A stretch of DNA of 64,000 nucleotides from Bog-756 sp963741055 (GTDB lineage Bacteria > Actinomycetota > Acidimicrobiia > Acidimicrobiales > RAAP-2). Location: contig CAVUGU010000010.1 in assembly GCA_963741055.1 (NCBI GenBank), positions 151,820-215,819 on the forward strand, in the 5' to 3' direction. The notes under the pieces were generated by a model. It was not told where the DNA came from, did no database searches, and was given only the letters and a program-made list of their open reading frames with translations. How positions within the stretch are numbered: the first letter of the stretch is position 1; each line of letters begins with the position of its first letter. Position numbers and translations under genes: made by a program. Positions 29,038-38,417 of this stretch are shown here, piece after piece.

Positions 29038-31298
29038 CGTGTGTCGCGCACCGCCGAGGTGGTCTGTTCCGGATCGCGTCCGTCGGCCCCCTCCGGGGTG
29101 ACCTCACCCCTGCTGGCGCCGGCGGCGATCAGCGTCGCCCGAGTGGTGGTGATCAACGACTGCAGCGGGATGGGCATCGGTTCGTCAGCGCGCACCGCCT
29201 GCACGAACGCGTCCAGCTCGCGCCCCTGTCCCTTGTCGGCCCCGCGCCACGAGCGCCTGACCATGCGGCGTCGGCCGGCCCACACGCTCGCTCGCCGGAA
29301 GTTCTCGAGCCGGGCCGAGCGTCCTCCGGAGAAGGCCTCGAAGGTCTCCTTCGGAAAACGAGGGTGGCCGCTCGCCAGGTAGCTGATCGTGCCGAGCGAT
29401 CCGTCGTCGTAACGGAGGTTGACCTCGAGATCGTCGCGGCCCCCTGCGGAGCGCGATGTCACCTCGACCAGCTCGGTGTCGGTCCACCAGTTCAGCAGAT
29501 CGATGAAGTGGCCACCCTCCCCGGCGAAACGTGAACCCTCCGTCTCCGCGTCGCCGTACCAGCTCTTCGCCGCCAGCGGGCCGGCGTTGACCAGATAGCG
29601 GGTCACCACCGGTGCCGCGGGGCGGCGGAACCGGTCCCTCATCTCCTGGAACATCGGCGCAAACCTGCGGTTGAACCCCACCATCAACCGGTCGTTGCCG
29701 GTGTCGGCGATGGTGCCCAGCACGCTCTCCACCTCGCCCATGGTCAACGCCAAGGGCTTCTCCACGAAGACGGCTTTGCCGGCCTCGAGGGCCTCGCAGG
29801 TCAATGCGGCATGGGAACTGTGGCGGGTCACGATGAACACCGCGTCGATGGACTCGTCGCCCAAGACCGCATCGACGTCGGCCACCGCCCGGGTGAAGCC
29901 GAATTTCCTCTGCGCGTTGACGGCCGAAAGAGAGCTGCGCGTCGCCACCGTCTCGAGTCGCACCTCCTGCTGCTCTGCCAGATGCGCGAGATGCGGAAGC
30001 AACATCGAGGTGGCGTAATTTCCCGCGCCGATGAAACCGAGCTTGAGCGCGCCCTGCGACGACTTCGATGGTCCACGGCGGCTCCCCGCGACCCGTCGCG
30101 AGGCAGGTTCGCGGTCGTCCACGTCGAGCCGGACACCGATCTTGTCGGCCGTATCGACCTCACCCGATTCCGGGTACTCGAACAGAAAGCCGATGCCGGG
30201 AAGCTCCCCGGTGTTCAGCCGGTCGTAGACGGCTACGGCGTCGCTGACGGGAAACACTCCCGACACCAGTGGCTCGAGGTCGAGCTCGCCCCGGGCGATC
30301 AGGTCGACGAAACAGCCGAGATTGCGACGTTCGGTCCACCGGACGTAACCGGCCGGGTAATCGGTGCCGCCAATCTCGTACTGCGGGTCGTAGCGACCGG
30401 GGCCATACGAACGAGAGAAACGAAGCTCGAGCTCCTTTTCGTAGTAGTCGGTCCAGGGGAGATCCAATTTGCACTTGCCGATGTCCACGACCCTCGCTCG
30501 GTCGCGGGCCAGTCGAGCCGCCAACTCGGTTGGCGTGTTCGACGAACCCCCTGCAGCGAGGAAGATCCGATCGGCCCCCAGTCCGCCCGACGCCTGCAGG
30601 ATCGCCCGCTCGACGAGCTCGACCCCGCCGTCGTCGGGCCCGGCGCAAGCCAGGGCACCGGCCTTTTCGGCCAGCCGGCATCGCTCGGGCACCACGTCGA
30701 TGCCGACGACCTGCACGCTGGCCGCCACCAGCAGCCGCACGACGAGCTGTCCCACCAGACCGAGTCCGATGACGCAGGCGACGTCGCCGATCTGGACGTC
30801 ACCCTGTCTGACACCCTGCAGCGCAATGGCTCCGACGGTGGCAAAAGCGGCGTGTTCGGGCGCCACCGTGTCGGGAACGGCGACGCACAGGTTCTTCGGA
30901 ATCCAGTTCACTTCGGCATGAAAGGCGAACTCACTGCCGGCGCAGGCGACGAGCTGGCCCGGGACGAAGTCGTTCACCCCTGCCCCCACCTCGACGACAA
31001 TCCCCGCGAACGAGTATCCGAGTGGCGTGAGCGAATCGAGCCGTCCCATCGCCTTCTTGTACGCGGTGACCGGCCCCTGTTGCTGGGCGACGTCGAGGAC
31101 GCGCTTCACCTGATCGGGACGCGCCCGGGCCTTGCCGATGAGCGACTTCTTGGACTCGCTCACCTTCATCATCTCGGTGCCGGTCGATATCAGTGAGAAC
31201 AGCGTGCGGACGAGGACACCACCAGGAGCACATTTCGGCGTCGGCACGTCGAGCACGCTGAGCTCGCCGGATCGGTAGTTCTGGGCTACTTGCTTCAC
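29034..31298 (-). CDS. Bi-domain oxidoreductase: Zn-type alcohol dehydrogenase fused to Gfo/Idh/MocA domain
   Basis: A 754-residue fusion. Residues 1-370 form a medium-chain dehydrogenase: GTEMMKVSESKKSL, LGYSFAGIVVEVGAGV and the Rossmann motif CVIGLGLVGQLVV. Residues ~400-740 form a Gfo/Idh/MocA enzyme: LGFIGAGNYATSMLLPHLA and VFVEKPLALTM with the EKP motif. Such fusions recur in bacterial polysaccharide loci next to heparinase-like genes and probably oxidise or epimerise a sugar nucleotide or released sugar; the exact reaction is unknown. The frame is open further upstream, but the GTG at 31298 starts VKQVAQNYRSGEL, the usual N-terminus, and overlaps the GT4 stop by 4 nt (GTGA). Confidence 0.88.
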   Translation of the reverse strand: MKQVAQNYRSGELSVLDVPTPKCAPGGVLVRTLFSLISTGTEMMKVSESKKSLIGKARARPDQVKRVLDVAQQQGPVTAYKKAMGRLDSLTPLGYSFAGIVVEVGAGVNDFVPGQLVACAGSEFAFHAEVNWIPKNLCVAVPDTVAPEHAAFATVGAIALQGVRQGDVQIGDVACVIGLGLVGQLVVRLLVAASVQVVGIDVVPERCRLAEKAGALACAGPDDGGVELVERAILQASGGLGADRIFLAAGGSSNTPTELAARLARDRARVVDIGKCKLDLPWTDYYEKELELRFSRSYGPGRYDPQYEIGGTDYPAGYVRWTERRNLGCFVDLIARGELDLEPLVSGVFPVSDAVAVYDRLNTGELPGIGFLFEYPESGEVDTADKIGVRLDVDDREPASRRVAGSRRGPSKSSQGALKLGFIGAGNYATSMLLPHLAHLAEQQEVRLETVATRSSLSAVNAQRKFGFTRAVADVDAVLGDESIDAVFIVTRHSSHAALTCEALEAGKAVFVEKPLALTMGEVESVLGTIADTGNDRLMVGFNRRFAPMFQEMRDRFRRPAAPVVTRYLVNAGPLAAKSWYGDAETEGSRFAGEGGHFIDLLNWWTDTELVEVTSRSAGGRDDLEVNLRYDDGSLGTISYLASGHPRFPKETFEAFSGGRSARLENFRRASVWAGRRRMVRRSWRGADKGQGRELDAFVQAVRADEPMPIPLQSLITTTRATLIAAGASRGEVTPEGADGRDPEQTTSAVRDTR

Positions 31299-32575
31299 CG
31301 TTGTCTGGACCTCAGTCGGTTCGGGGAGTTTCGAGTGGAACCTGATCCGCGTGCGACACACCGTCGGATCGGGCGCTTTGCGGGACGGTGCACATCGCAC
31401 ACCTGGTCGTAGACCCCAACGTAGCGGGGAGCTTGGTGGGTCCATGCCAACTCGAGCTCGACACGGCGGCGTCCCATCGATCCCATCGACCTGCGCAACG
31501 AGGGGTCGTCCGCCAGCTCGACCACCGCTCTCGCCAGTTCGTGGCGGTCATTGGGCTCGGCGTACAGCGCCGCGCCGGCAGCCGAGACCCTGGTCTCGCG
31601 AATGTCGAATGCCACCAGGGGAAGCTCGAACGCCATGTACTCCATGGTCTTGTTCATCGTGCAGAACTCGTTGAGCGAGTTCTTCGGATCTGGCGAGATG
31701 CCGACGTCGGCGCTCGACATGATGGCCGCCACCGTCTCGTCCGGAATCCTTCCGGTGAACTCGACGAACTCCTCGAGACCCAACCTGTCGCGCTCTTCGA
31801 GCAGGCCCTCGAGGCACTCGCCCGATCCGATGAGCACGAAACCGATGTCTTTGCGGCCGAACTCGTGGACGATGATGTCGGCGACGTCGATCACGATATC
31901 GACGCCGTCCTGCGGTCCCATCACTCCGATGTAGACCACCACACAGTCCCGGCCCGCACGCACGTCCTCATCGACCGCGGTGCGCCTCAGCTTCTGAGGA
32001 TCGGGACCGGTACGAACCACCGTCACCCGCTCAGGGTCGATCCCGTTTCGGTTGATGTCCAAGTCGCGATACGAGTCGTTGGTCGCGATGACGTGATCGG
32101 CGTTACGGATGGTCTGCCGCTCCAAGAACAGCAGTGCGCGCAGAAGGCTCTTCGCACCAGACGGGTACCGGCAGACGTACGTCTCCGGACAGAGGTCGTG
32201 GTGATCGAAGACGAAGCGTGACCCGTACAGCCAACGAAAGAGGATGCCGATCGGCCAGAAGATGTCCGGTGGATTGCACGATTGCACCACAGCAAACCGG
32301 CCGCGCCGTGCCGCCTTCAGGCTCAGCCACAGGGTGGCGAGGAACGAGTACAGGAACTCGCCGATGAAGGACAGTCTCGATCCGTTCGACGTGTACGGCC
32401 GGTACTTGTAGAGCTCGACTCCGTCGAGGACGGCGTAGGAGGGGTCGCCGGGCGCCTTCGGGCAGACCACCGACACCGCGTAGCCGGCCTGCGTCAGAGA
32501 GCCGCACTCCAACCAGACGCGCCGGTCGAACGGCACCGGCAGATTCTGCACGATGATCAAGACACGTCTGTTCAT
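31295..32575 (-). CDS. GT4-family glycosyltransferase (WbuB-like)
   Basis: About 426 residues, GT-B fold. The N-terminus MNRRVLIIVQNLPVPFDRRV is characteristic of glycosyltransferases found beside heparinase/bi-domain genes. Further motifs: FVFDHHDLCPETY, VVYIGVMGPQDGVDI, FVLIGSGECLEGL, and MSSADVGISPDPKN with NEFCTMNKTMEYMAFELPLV (acceptor/donor region). ATG 32575 is chosen because GAAGG lies 8 nt upstream; a further in-frame ATG at 32605 is weaker. The protein's position downstream of the initiating sugar transferase suits addition of the second sugar. Its stop is coupled to the next gene by GTGA. Confidence 0.88.
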   Translation of the reverse strand: MNRRVLIIVQNLPVPFDRRVWLECGSLTQAGYAVSVVCPKAPGDPSYAVLDGVELYKYRPYTSNGSRLSFIGEFLYSFLATLWLSLKAARRGRFAVVQSCNPPDIFWPIGILFRWLYGSRFVFDHHDLCPETYVCRYPSGAKSLLRALLFLERQTIRNADHVIATNDSYRDLDINRNGIDPERVTVVRTGPDPQKLRRTAVDEDVRAGRDCVVVYIGVMGPQDGVDIVIDVADIIVHEFGRKDIGFVLIGSGECLEGLLEERDRLGLEEFVEFTGRIPDETVAAIMSSADVGISPDPKNSLNEFCTMNKTMEYMAFELPLVAFDIRETRVSAAGAALYAEPNDRHELARAVVELADDPSLRRSMGSMGRRRVELELAWTHQAPRYVGVYDQVCDVHRPAKRPIRRCVARGSGSTRNSPNRLRSRQR

Positions 32576-32630
32576 GTCTGGACCTTCACGTCGCCCCCCG
32601 ATCATCCTTCACTGGTCGATTGGCCATCGA

Positions 32631-34176
32631 TCAATTCGCGATGCCGTCGTCGTACGCCGCATCCAACTCCGCGGTCGCGTCAGTCGGAGGACGTGCGGCA
32701 CCGAATACGCCACGGATGGCTCGGACGCACACGGAGTAGACGGTGTTCAGAGCGATCTCGAAGTCCAGTGTCAGCGACCAGTTGTCGACGTAGAAGAGGT
32801 CCAACCGGCGATACGCGCTGAACGAGGGGTTGTCGCGTGCCTCGCTCTGCCAGAGACCGGTCATGCCCGGACGCATGTCGTGGCGGCGCCGAAGGTCCTC
32901 GTCGAACTGCTCGACCTCGTCGGGGAGGGCGAAGCGGGGGCCGACCAGGCTCATCGAGCCCTTGAGCACGTTCCACAGCTGGGGCAACTCGTCGAGGCTG
33001 GTGGCGCGGAGGATCCGGCCCGCCCGAGTCACCCTCGGATCGTTGGTCGCCTTGAACAGCGGCCCACCTCGCCGTTCGTTGAGTTCAGCGACGTCGACCA
33101 GCATCTCGGACGCGTCGGGAACCATGGTGCGGAGCTTGAGCACGGTGATGGGCGTACCGGAACGCCCGATGACCTGGTGCCGGTAGAGGACCGGACCTCC
33201 GTCCTCCAGCTTGATCCAACATGCGCAGGCGAGCAGGACCGGGGCCACGAACGGGAAGAGGGCGACGGACACGATCACGTCGAGTCACCCGCTTGGTGGC
33301 GAGTTGCCATGGAGCCACCGACCTCGGTTCGACGTAGAACATCGGCAGGCGCGACACCGGCGTCAGACGAACGCGCCGAGAGGACACACCGTTGAGCCCG
33401 GGCCACACCTGCACGTGGAGACCGGCGCGCAGGGCCTCGCGGACGGCGTCGTGACCCACGGCGGATCCTGCTGCACTGGCGACGAGGATGACTCCGCTGG
33501 CTCCCACTCGTTTTGCCAGCTGGTCGAGCCCGGTGGCATCCGTACACGACTCGATGCCGCTCCAGGAGTCCTCTGAGGTCCTGTCGCCCACGACGCCGGC
33601 CACGTGGTAACCGAGCTCGGGTTCGTCAGTGAAGATCCGCATCAGCTCGGCGGCGCCCGCATCCGTTCCGATCAGGATCACCGACCGCAGGGACCGTCCG
33701 CCCGAACGCCTCGTCTTCAACCAGCGGTCGAAGCGCCAGCGCTCGGCCAGGAGCCCCAGCCCTACGATCGCCGCACCTGCCACGGCTACCGACGGTGTCA
33801 CGTCTGCAGCGAGCCATTGACAGCCGACGAAGGCGATCGTGCCCGCTGCAGTAGCGAGGATGACGCGGAACACCACGACCGAGCGGAGTGCACAGACGCG
33901 TGAGTGGTAGAGCCCCCCTTGGTAGAGGACGACCATGGTGACCAACCCGGCGACGATTGCGGTCAACGCCCGGCGATCGGGCGCCGCGGAGCCGGCGCTG
34001 AGGCTCGGCACCCCCCACCCGAGGGCCAGCACGATGACGTCGCCGATCACCAAGGACCGGCGAAGTGCTCTCGAGTCGTCCTCGAGCCCTGTCGGGCGCT
34101 CCGATCGGGGGTGCGGCCGGACCGGTACTGACTCTCGTCCACTGACCGACTCTGTACGGTGGGAGACCGTCGCCAT
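32631..34176 (-). CDS. Initiating polyprenyl-phosphate sugar transferase (frameshifted near 33283)
   Basis: PHPT-family enzyme expected to load the first sugar phosphate onto undecaprenyl phosphate. The N-terminal half has about four membrane helices and a Rossmann-like domain (RSVILIGTDAGAAELMRIF). The C-terminal catalytic domain shows PVLYRHQVIGRSG, KLRTMVPDA, LRATSLDELPQLWNVLKG, SLVGPRFALP and MRPGMTGLWQSEARD, all hallmarks of bacterial sugar transferases. The frame is lost inside LATKRVT, and one base away DVIVSVALFPF begins, so a one-base indel near 33281-33286 is likely. About 514 residues in total, the normal size. ATG 34176 is the probable start. It defines the locus as Wzx/Wzy-type. 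Confidence 0.88.
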
Positions 34177-34417
34177 GGTGACTACCCGCTGTGGTTGACA
34201 GTGCTCACGTCGCCCTGCACGACCTGCTCGCCCACTGAGCGTGCCGCCTCGATCCGTGCTGGGAGCACGTGGGTATGAGCGGCCTCTACCAGCTGGTGAT
34301 ACACGCCGCCTCGTGGCGCCGACCTGCGGCGACCTCGCCCAGCGGGTGCCGTGAGGACAGGCGGGAGGGGCATGCGGACACCGCACGCGGCAAGCGCTCC
34401 CCGAGAGGCAGGTGCCG

Positions 34418-35619
34418 TCACTCGGCGGCCCGCGCCGCCGTGATCCGATCGCCACCGGTAGGCCGGGGATCAGGCGGCTCGAGCAACCTGGCCGCGTTGG
34501 TCCGGTACACCTGCTGGCACACCTCGAAGGGAAGGTCGAGGCCCGAGATCGGCCAGCGCCCGGGCGTTTGACCCGGACCATCGGTGTAGGGGAATCCCTC
34601 GTCGGCTGTCTCGAGAAATCGGAAATACGTCAAGAACGTCGTCTGGCGGAGGGGGAACACGTCACTGCCGAAGAGGACTCGATCGGCGTGCCGGAGGATG
34701 AAGGAGCGAGCCGTCCGCGGTTGGCGTCCGAGCTGCAGCGCCGCCCAGGCGATGTCGATGGAGAAGTTGTCGTACTGGTCACACAGACGCGACACGTGCG
34801 CGAGGTTTTCGGGATAGAGACCGTGTGCACACACGATCGAGGTGTTGGGATGTGACGCGATGACGTGCTCCACCGAATCGATCAGCCGGTGGAACTCGTC
34901 CAGCCCCCCTGCTCCCGCGAAACATGCCGAAAGCGGAGTAGCTCCTCGAGGCGCTCGTTTCGATGGTCCACGGGGAGGAAGAACGCCACCGGATCCGCAA
35001 CGTGGATGAGGACGGGAATGCCGAGTGCGCCGGCCTCCTCCCACATCGGCGACAACGCGGGATCGTCCGGGAGCACCCGCCGTCCCCGGGCCTCGACGCT
35101 CATCCCCAGGTCCTTCCAGATCTTGAGTCCCCGGGCGCCGGAGGCGACAGAGGAGCGCAGCGAGGCCACCAGACGCTCTTCCGCATCGGGTCGCTCGAGG
35201 TGCCTCCAGTCGAGGTGGCAGAACGTGTAGAACCGGCCCGGGTGGGAGCGGTCGTATCGGTCGAGGTTCTCCTCGAGCTCCCTGCCCCAACGGCCGTCGA
35301 GATTCACCAGGCTCGAGACGTTGACGGCCTGCATGAGATCCACCACCTGTTGGACATCGCTCTGCATCCAGGTGCCGTTGTCCGCGACCCAGCGTCCGAG
35401 GTGGGTATGGAAGTCGATGGCCGGTACACACGCGCGTTCGGGGGTGTTGTCAGGTAGCTCCAAGGTGGACACCGGCGCGTACGATCCCAACCGGGGTCCA
35501 CGTGCCTTCCATCGCCGGACCGCTCGCCCCATCGAGACGATCGGCGCCGGTAGGCGGCGCCGACTGTTCATCAGTGGCGGTGGCGCCTCGAGTTCCTCGT
35601 TGTGCGTGCCCACCTGCAT
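34418..35619 (-). CDS. Amidohydrolase-2 family metal-dependent hydrolase (frameshifted near 34908)
   Basis: About 400 residues of a TIM-barrel metal hydrolase (PF04909 type). The N-terminal part carries the HxH metal motif AIDFHTHLGRW, DGRWGRELEENLDRY and GIPVLIHVADPVAFF. After the frame change come SIVCAHGLYPENLAHV and RVLFGSDVFPLRQT with the metal-binding aspartate. The break lies in a six-base G/C run near 34904-34909 and a one-base change restores AGGLDEFHRLIDS, so an indel error is likely. Such proteins are seen in nucleotide-sugar operons, including heptose-linked ones, but the substrate (decarboxylation or deacetylation type) is not established. Starts 4 nt after the hddA stop. Confidence 0.78.
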
Positions 35620-35622
35620 CGC

Positions 35623-36612
35623 TCAGCTCCAGATGTCACGGGCGACGTTCAGCAGCACTCTCGAGCCGAACCGATCCAGCTTCACCGGGAGCTCCGGCAT
35701 CTCTGCCAGGCTGCGGCGCACCGCCGTCTGCCGATCGATGGGACAGATCACGAACAGGAAGCCGCCGCCACCGGCACCGGTCACCTTCGCACCCGTCGCC
35801 CCCGCACTGATGGCCCGATCGATGGCGAAGTCGATCTCGCAGTTGGACACCCCCGAGGCAAGCTTGCGCTTCACGATCCAACTCTCCTGGATCACCTCGC
35901 CGAGGCCCTCGATATCTCCTGACACCAGATGCTCCGTGGCGGTGCCCGCCAGATCACGCAGAGTATGGAGCTGCTCGAGCCGATCGCCGATATTGGCGTC
36001 CTGCTCGGCCAAGATGTCGTTGGCACTGCGGGTCACCCCGGTGTAGAAGAGCATGATCTGTTCCTGAAAGGCCCTGAGCACCGAGGGCGCCAGCTTGATC
36101 TCCTCCGCGACGACCTCTTCGCCCGGGCCGAAATGGATGTCGCGGATGCCACCGGTGGCAGCGATGTACTGGTCCTGCTTTCCGATCGGCTTGCAACACC
36201 GGTCGATCTCGATCGCACAGGCCTCCTCGGCGAGCGTCTCCTCGTCGACGTGCTTCCCGCGGTAGGCAAGCAACGCGTTCAGGAGTCCGACGGTGACGGC
36301 GGACGAGGACCCGAGGCCGGACCCGGATGACGGGATGTCGGCAAGCGTGGTGATCTCCACGCCGCTGGTGACTCCGGTGGCCAGCATCGCCTCGCGCACC
36401 AGTTCGTGCTGTAGGTCCTCGACTCGCGACACCACTTCTTTCTTGGAGTAGTTCACGTAGATGTCGCGGTCGAAGCGCTCCTTGACGATGACGTACACGT
36501 ACTTGTCCAAGGTGCAGTTGAGAACCCGTCCGCCGTGCTCGCGGTAGTAGCCTGGGAGGTCGGTTCCCCCACCCACGATCCCGATCCGCAGGGGTGTTTG
36601 CGTAACGATCAC
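35623..36612 (-). CDS. hddA: GHMP kinase, D-glycero-D-manno-heptose 7-phosphate 1-kinase type
   Basis: Predicted to phosphorylate D-glycero-D-manno-heptose 7-phosphate at C1 (alpha anomer), the second step towards GDP-heptose. The 329-residue protein has the GHMP hallmarks: RIGIVGGGTDLPGYYREHGG near the N-terminus, the ATP loop IPSSGSGLGSSSAVTVGLLN (PxxxGLGSSA) and the C-terminal GAKVTGAGGGGFLFV motif. CCKPIGKQDQYIAATGG is conserved in heptose and related sugar kinases. The GTG start overlaps the hddC stop by 4 nt. Co-location with gmhA, gmhB and hddC makes the assignment much firmer than sequence similarity to fucokinase/LmbP-type kinases alone. Confidence 0.88.
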   Translation of the reverse strand: MIVTQTPLRIGIVGGGTDLPGYYREHGGRVLNCTLDKYVYVIVKERFDRDIYVNYSKKEVVSRVEDLQHELVREAMLATGVTSGVEITTLADIPSSGSGLGSSSAVTVGLLNALLAYRGKHVDEETLAEEACAIEIDRCCKPIGKQDQYIAATGGIRDIHFGPGEEVVAEEIKLAPSVLRAFQEQIMLFYTGVTRSANDILAEQDANIGDRLEQLHTLRDLAGTATEHLVSGDIEGLGEVIQESWIVKRKLASGVSNCEIDFAIDRAISAGATGAKVTGAGGGGFLFVICPIDRQTAVRRSLAEMPELPVKLDRFGSRVLLNVARDIWS

Positions 36613-37308
36613 AGTGCCCTCCTCGATGCCCAGTCCTCCGCCGCCTCTCGGTAGCCGTCCATCGTCCCGATGTCCCGCAAGAAACTGTCGATGACGACGG
36701 AGTGTGCTTTGCCGACCAGGAGGGGGAGCAGGTCGAAGCCGATGTCGCGTGGTAGGCCTTCGGGGCAGAGGTCGATGACCGCCGGAGTGAACACGTACAT
36801 GCCGGCGTTGGCGAGGTCACCCTTCGGAGATGCAGGCTTCTCGACGAACTCGATGATTCGACCCCGTTCGTCGAGTTGGACGATTCCGCACGCCCCGGAT
36901 CGCTCGCCCGGAAGAGCGTCAACGTGGCCATCTCCCCGGCGCGAAGGTGCGCATCGACGAGGGTTCCGAGGTCGAAATCGGTCAGATTGTCTGCGTTGCA
37001 CGCCAAGAAGAAAGGCTCCCCTCCACCCAGTGGCGGTTCGCGACGAGTGTCCCCGCGCTGCCGAGCAGCTCGGGCTCATTCACCGTGCGTACGGCGGGCG
37101 GGCGGTTCCGGGCCTCGAGGTGACGCTCGACCTGATCGGCGAGATGGTGGGTGTTGACCAGCACCTCGGAGACGCCGGCGAGGTCGAAGGCGTCGAGCCA
37201 CCTGTCGAGCAGGGTGGTGCCGCCGATCGGCAGCAGGCATTTGGGCTTCTCGTCGGTGAGCGGCCGCAACCGCGAACCGAGGCCGGCGGCGAGAAGGAAG
37301 GCCTTCAT
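36609..37308 (-). CDS. hddC: Sugar-1-phosphate nucleotidyltransferase, heptose-1-P guanylyltransferase type (two frameshifts)
   Basis: Would transfer GMP to heptose 1-phosphate to give GDP-D-glycero-alpha-D-manno-heptose. The N-terminus MKAFLLAAGLGSRLRPLTDE with KPKCLLPIGG is the nucleotidyltransferase signature. The middle NADNLTDFDLGTLVDAH and the end IVQLDERGRIIEFVEKPASP lie in two other frames, giving one break near 37018 and another near 36895. All three pieces join into a normal-length protein of about 232 residues, so two sequencing indels are the simplest reading. ATG 37308 overlaps the epimerase stop (ATGA), and the stop overlaps hddA (GTGA). GDP specificity is inferred from the neighbouring heptose genes. 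Confidence 0.78.
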
Positions 37309-38417
37309 TGGTGCGACATCCGTACGACACCGAGTTGGCGCATCCGCGCGTTGGCCTCGTTGAGGACGCAGTCGAGGCCCTGCTTGTTCTCGAGCCAGGC
37401 TGCATAGGCACCGACCGAGTCCACCGGTGTCCGGGTCGGAGCCCATCCGAGCGAGGTGAGCGCCGAGATGTCGGAGAGGATGTGACGCGTGTCACCGAAC
37501 CGGTATTCGCCGGTCACCTTGCCCGGCTGGTCCGATCCGTACTGTCTCATCACGATGTCGGCGAACTGCCGGGTCGTCACCGCCTGACCGCCGCCGACGT
37601 TGAACACCCGGCCGGTCGCGCGGGGATCGGTCAGGGCCAAGAGGTTGGCGTCGACGACGTCGTCGATGTTGACGTAGTCCCGGATGGCGTTCCCGTCCTC
37701 GTAGAGCGTGGGAGGCGTCCCCTGCATGTAGTGGAGACAGAAGATGCGACAGGCACCCGAGTAGGCGTTGAAGACCGATTGGCCCGGTCCCTGCACGATG
37801 CTGTAGCGCAGTGCCACCGTCGGTATGTCGTAACGCCCGCCCAGGTTGACCGCCACCATCTCCTGTCCCAGCTTGGACATGCCGTAGGCGTTCTGAGGGT
37901 TGGACACCTCTTCGGGTGTCGGCCGGCTCTCCATCGGCCCGTCACAGATCCGGCAGCGGAGGTCCCAACATCCCGCAACCAGGTCCGCCTCCGATCGCAT
38001 GGGCGGGAGCTGCGCTCCGTGGACCGGACACTCGTAGAGCCCCTCCCCCATCGCCGACTGCGACGACGCCACCACCACCCGGCTGAGGTCCAGGCGCTCG
38101 GCGACGGCGATCTCGTACAGCAGCGCAGTCGAGACGACGTTGACCGCGGAGAATCGAGAGAAGTCCGTCAGATAGTCCTGATAGGCGGCAAAGTGGTACA
38201 CGGCGTCGACTCGCCGCAACAGGTTCTTCACGAGATCTCTGTCGCGGACGTCGCCTTCGTAGAAATCGACGTCAGGACCCAGGTCCGCAGGGACGCCGCC
38301 TTGATGCACCGGGGGCGTCAGGGCGTCGAGGACGACCACGTCGTGCCCGCATTCGAGCAGGCGACGAGTGGTGTGCGAACCGATGAACCCCGCCCCTCCC
38401 GTCACGAGGACCCTCAT
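37305..38417 (-). CDS. NAD-dependent SDR sugar-nucleotide epimerase/dehydratase with Cys-rich insert
   Basis: A 370-residue extended SDR enzyme. MRVLVTGGAGFIGSHTTRRL gives the NAD-binding GxxGxxG, VVASSQSAMGEG the active-site serine strand, and NAYGMSKLGQE the YxxxK pair. Between them is an insertion with CPVHG and CWDLRCRICDGP, four cysteines and a histidine that could bind zinc; this insert occurs in a distinct subset of 4-epimerase-like enzymes. ATG 38417 overlaps the GT4 stop (ATGA). In this operon it may convert GDP-heptose or another NDP-sugar to a derivative such as a 4-epimer or 6-deoxy sugar; the exact product is not inferable. Confidence 0.83.
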   Translation of the reverse strand: MRVLVTGGAGFIGSHTTRRLLECGHDVVVLDALTPPVHQGGVPADLGPDVDFYEGDVRDRDLVKNLLRRVDAVYHFAAYQDYLTDFSRFSAVNVVSTALLYEIAVAERLDLSRVVVASSQSAMGEGLYECPVHGAQLPPMRSEADLVAGCWDLRCRICDGPMESRPTPEEVSNPQNAYGMSKLGQEMVAVNLGGRYDIPTVALRYSIVQGPGQSVFNAYSGACRIFCLHYMQGTPPTLYEDGNAIRDYVNIDDVVDANLLALTDPRATGRVFNVGGGQAVTTRQFADIVMRQYGSDQPGKVTGEYRFGDTRHILSDISALTSLGWAPTRTPVDSVGAYAAWLENKQGLDCVLNEANARMRQLGVVRMSHQ

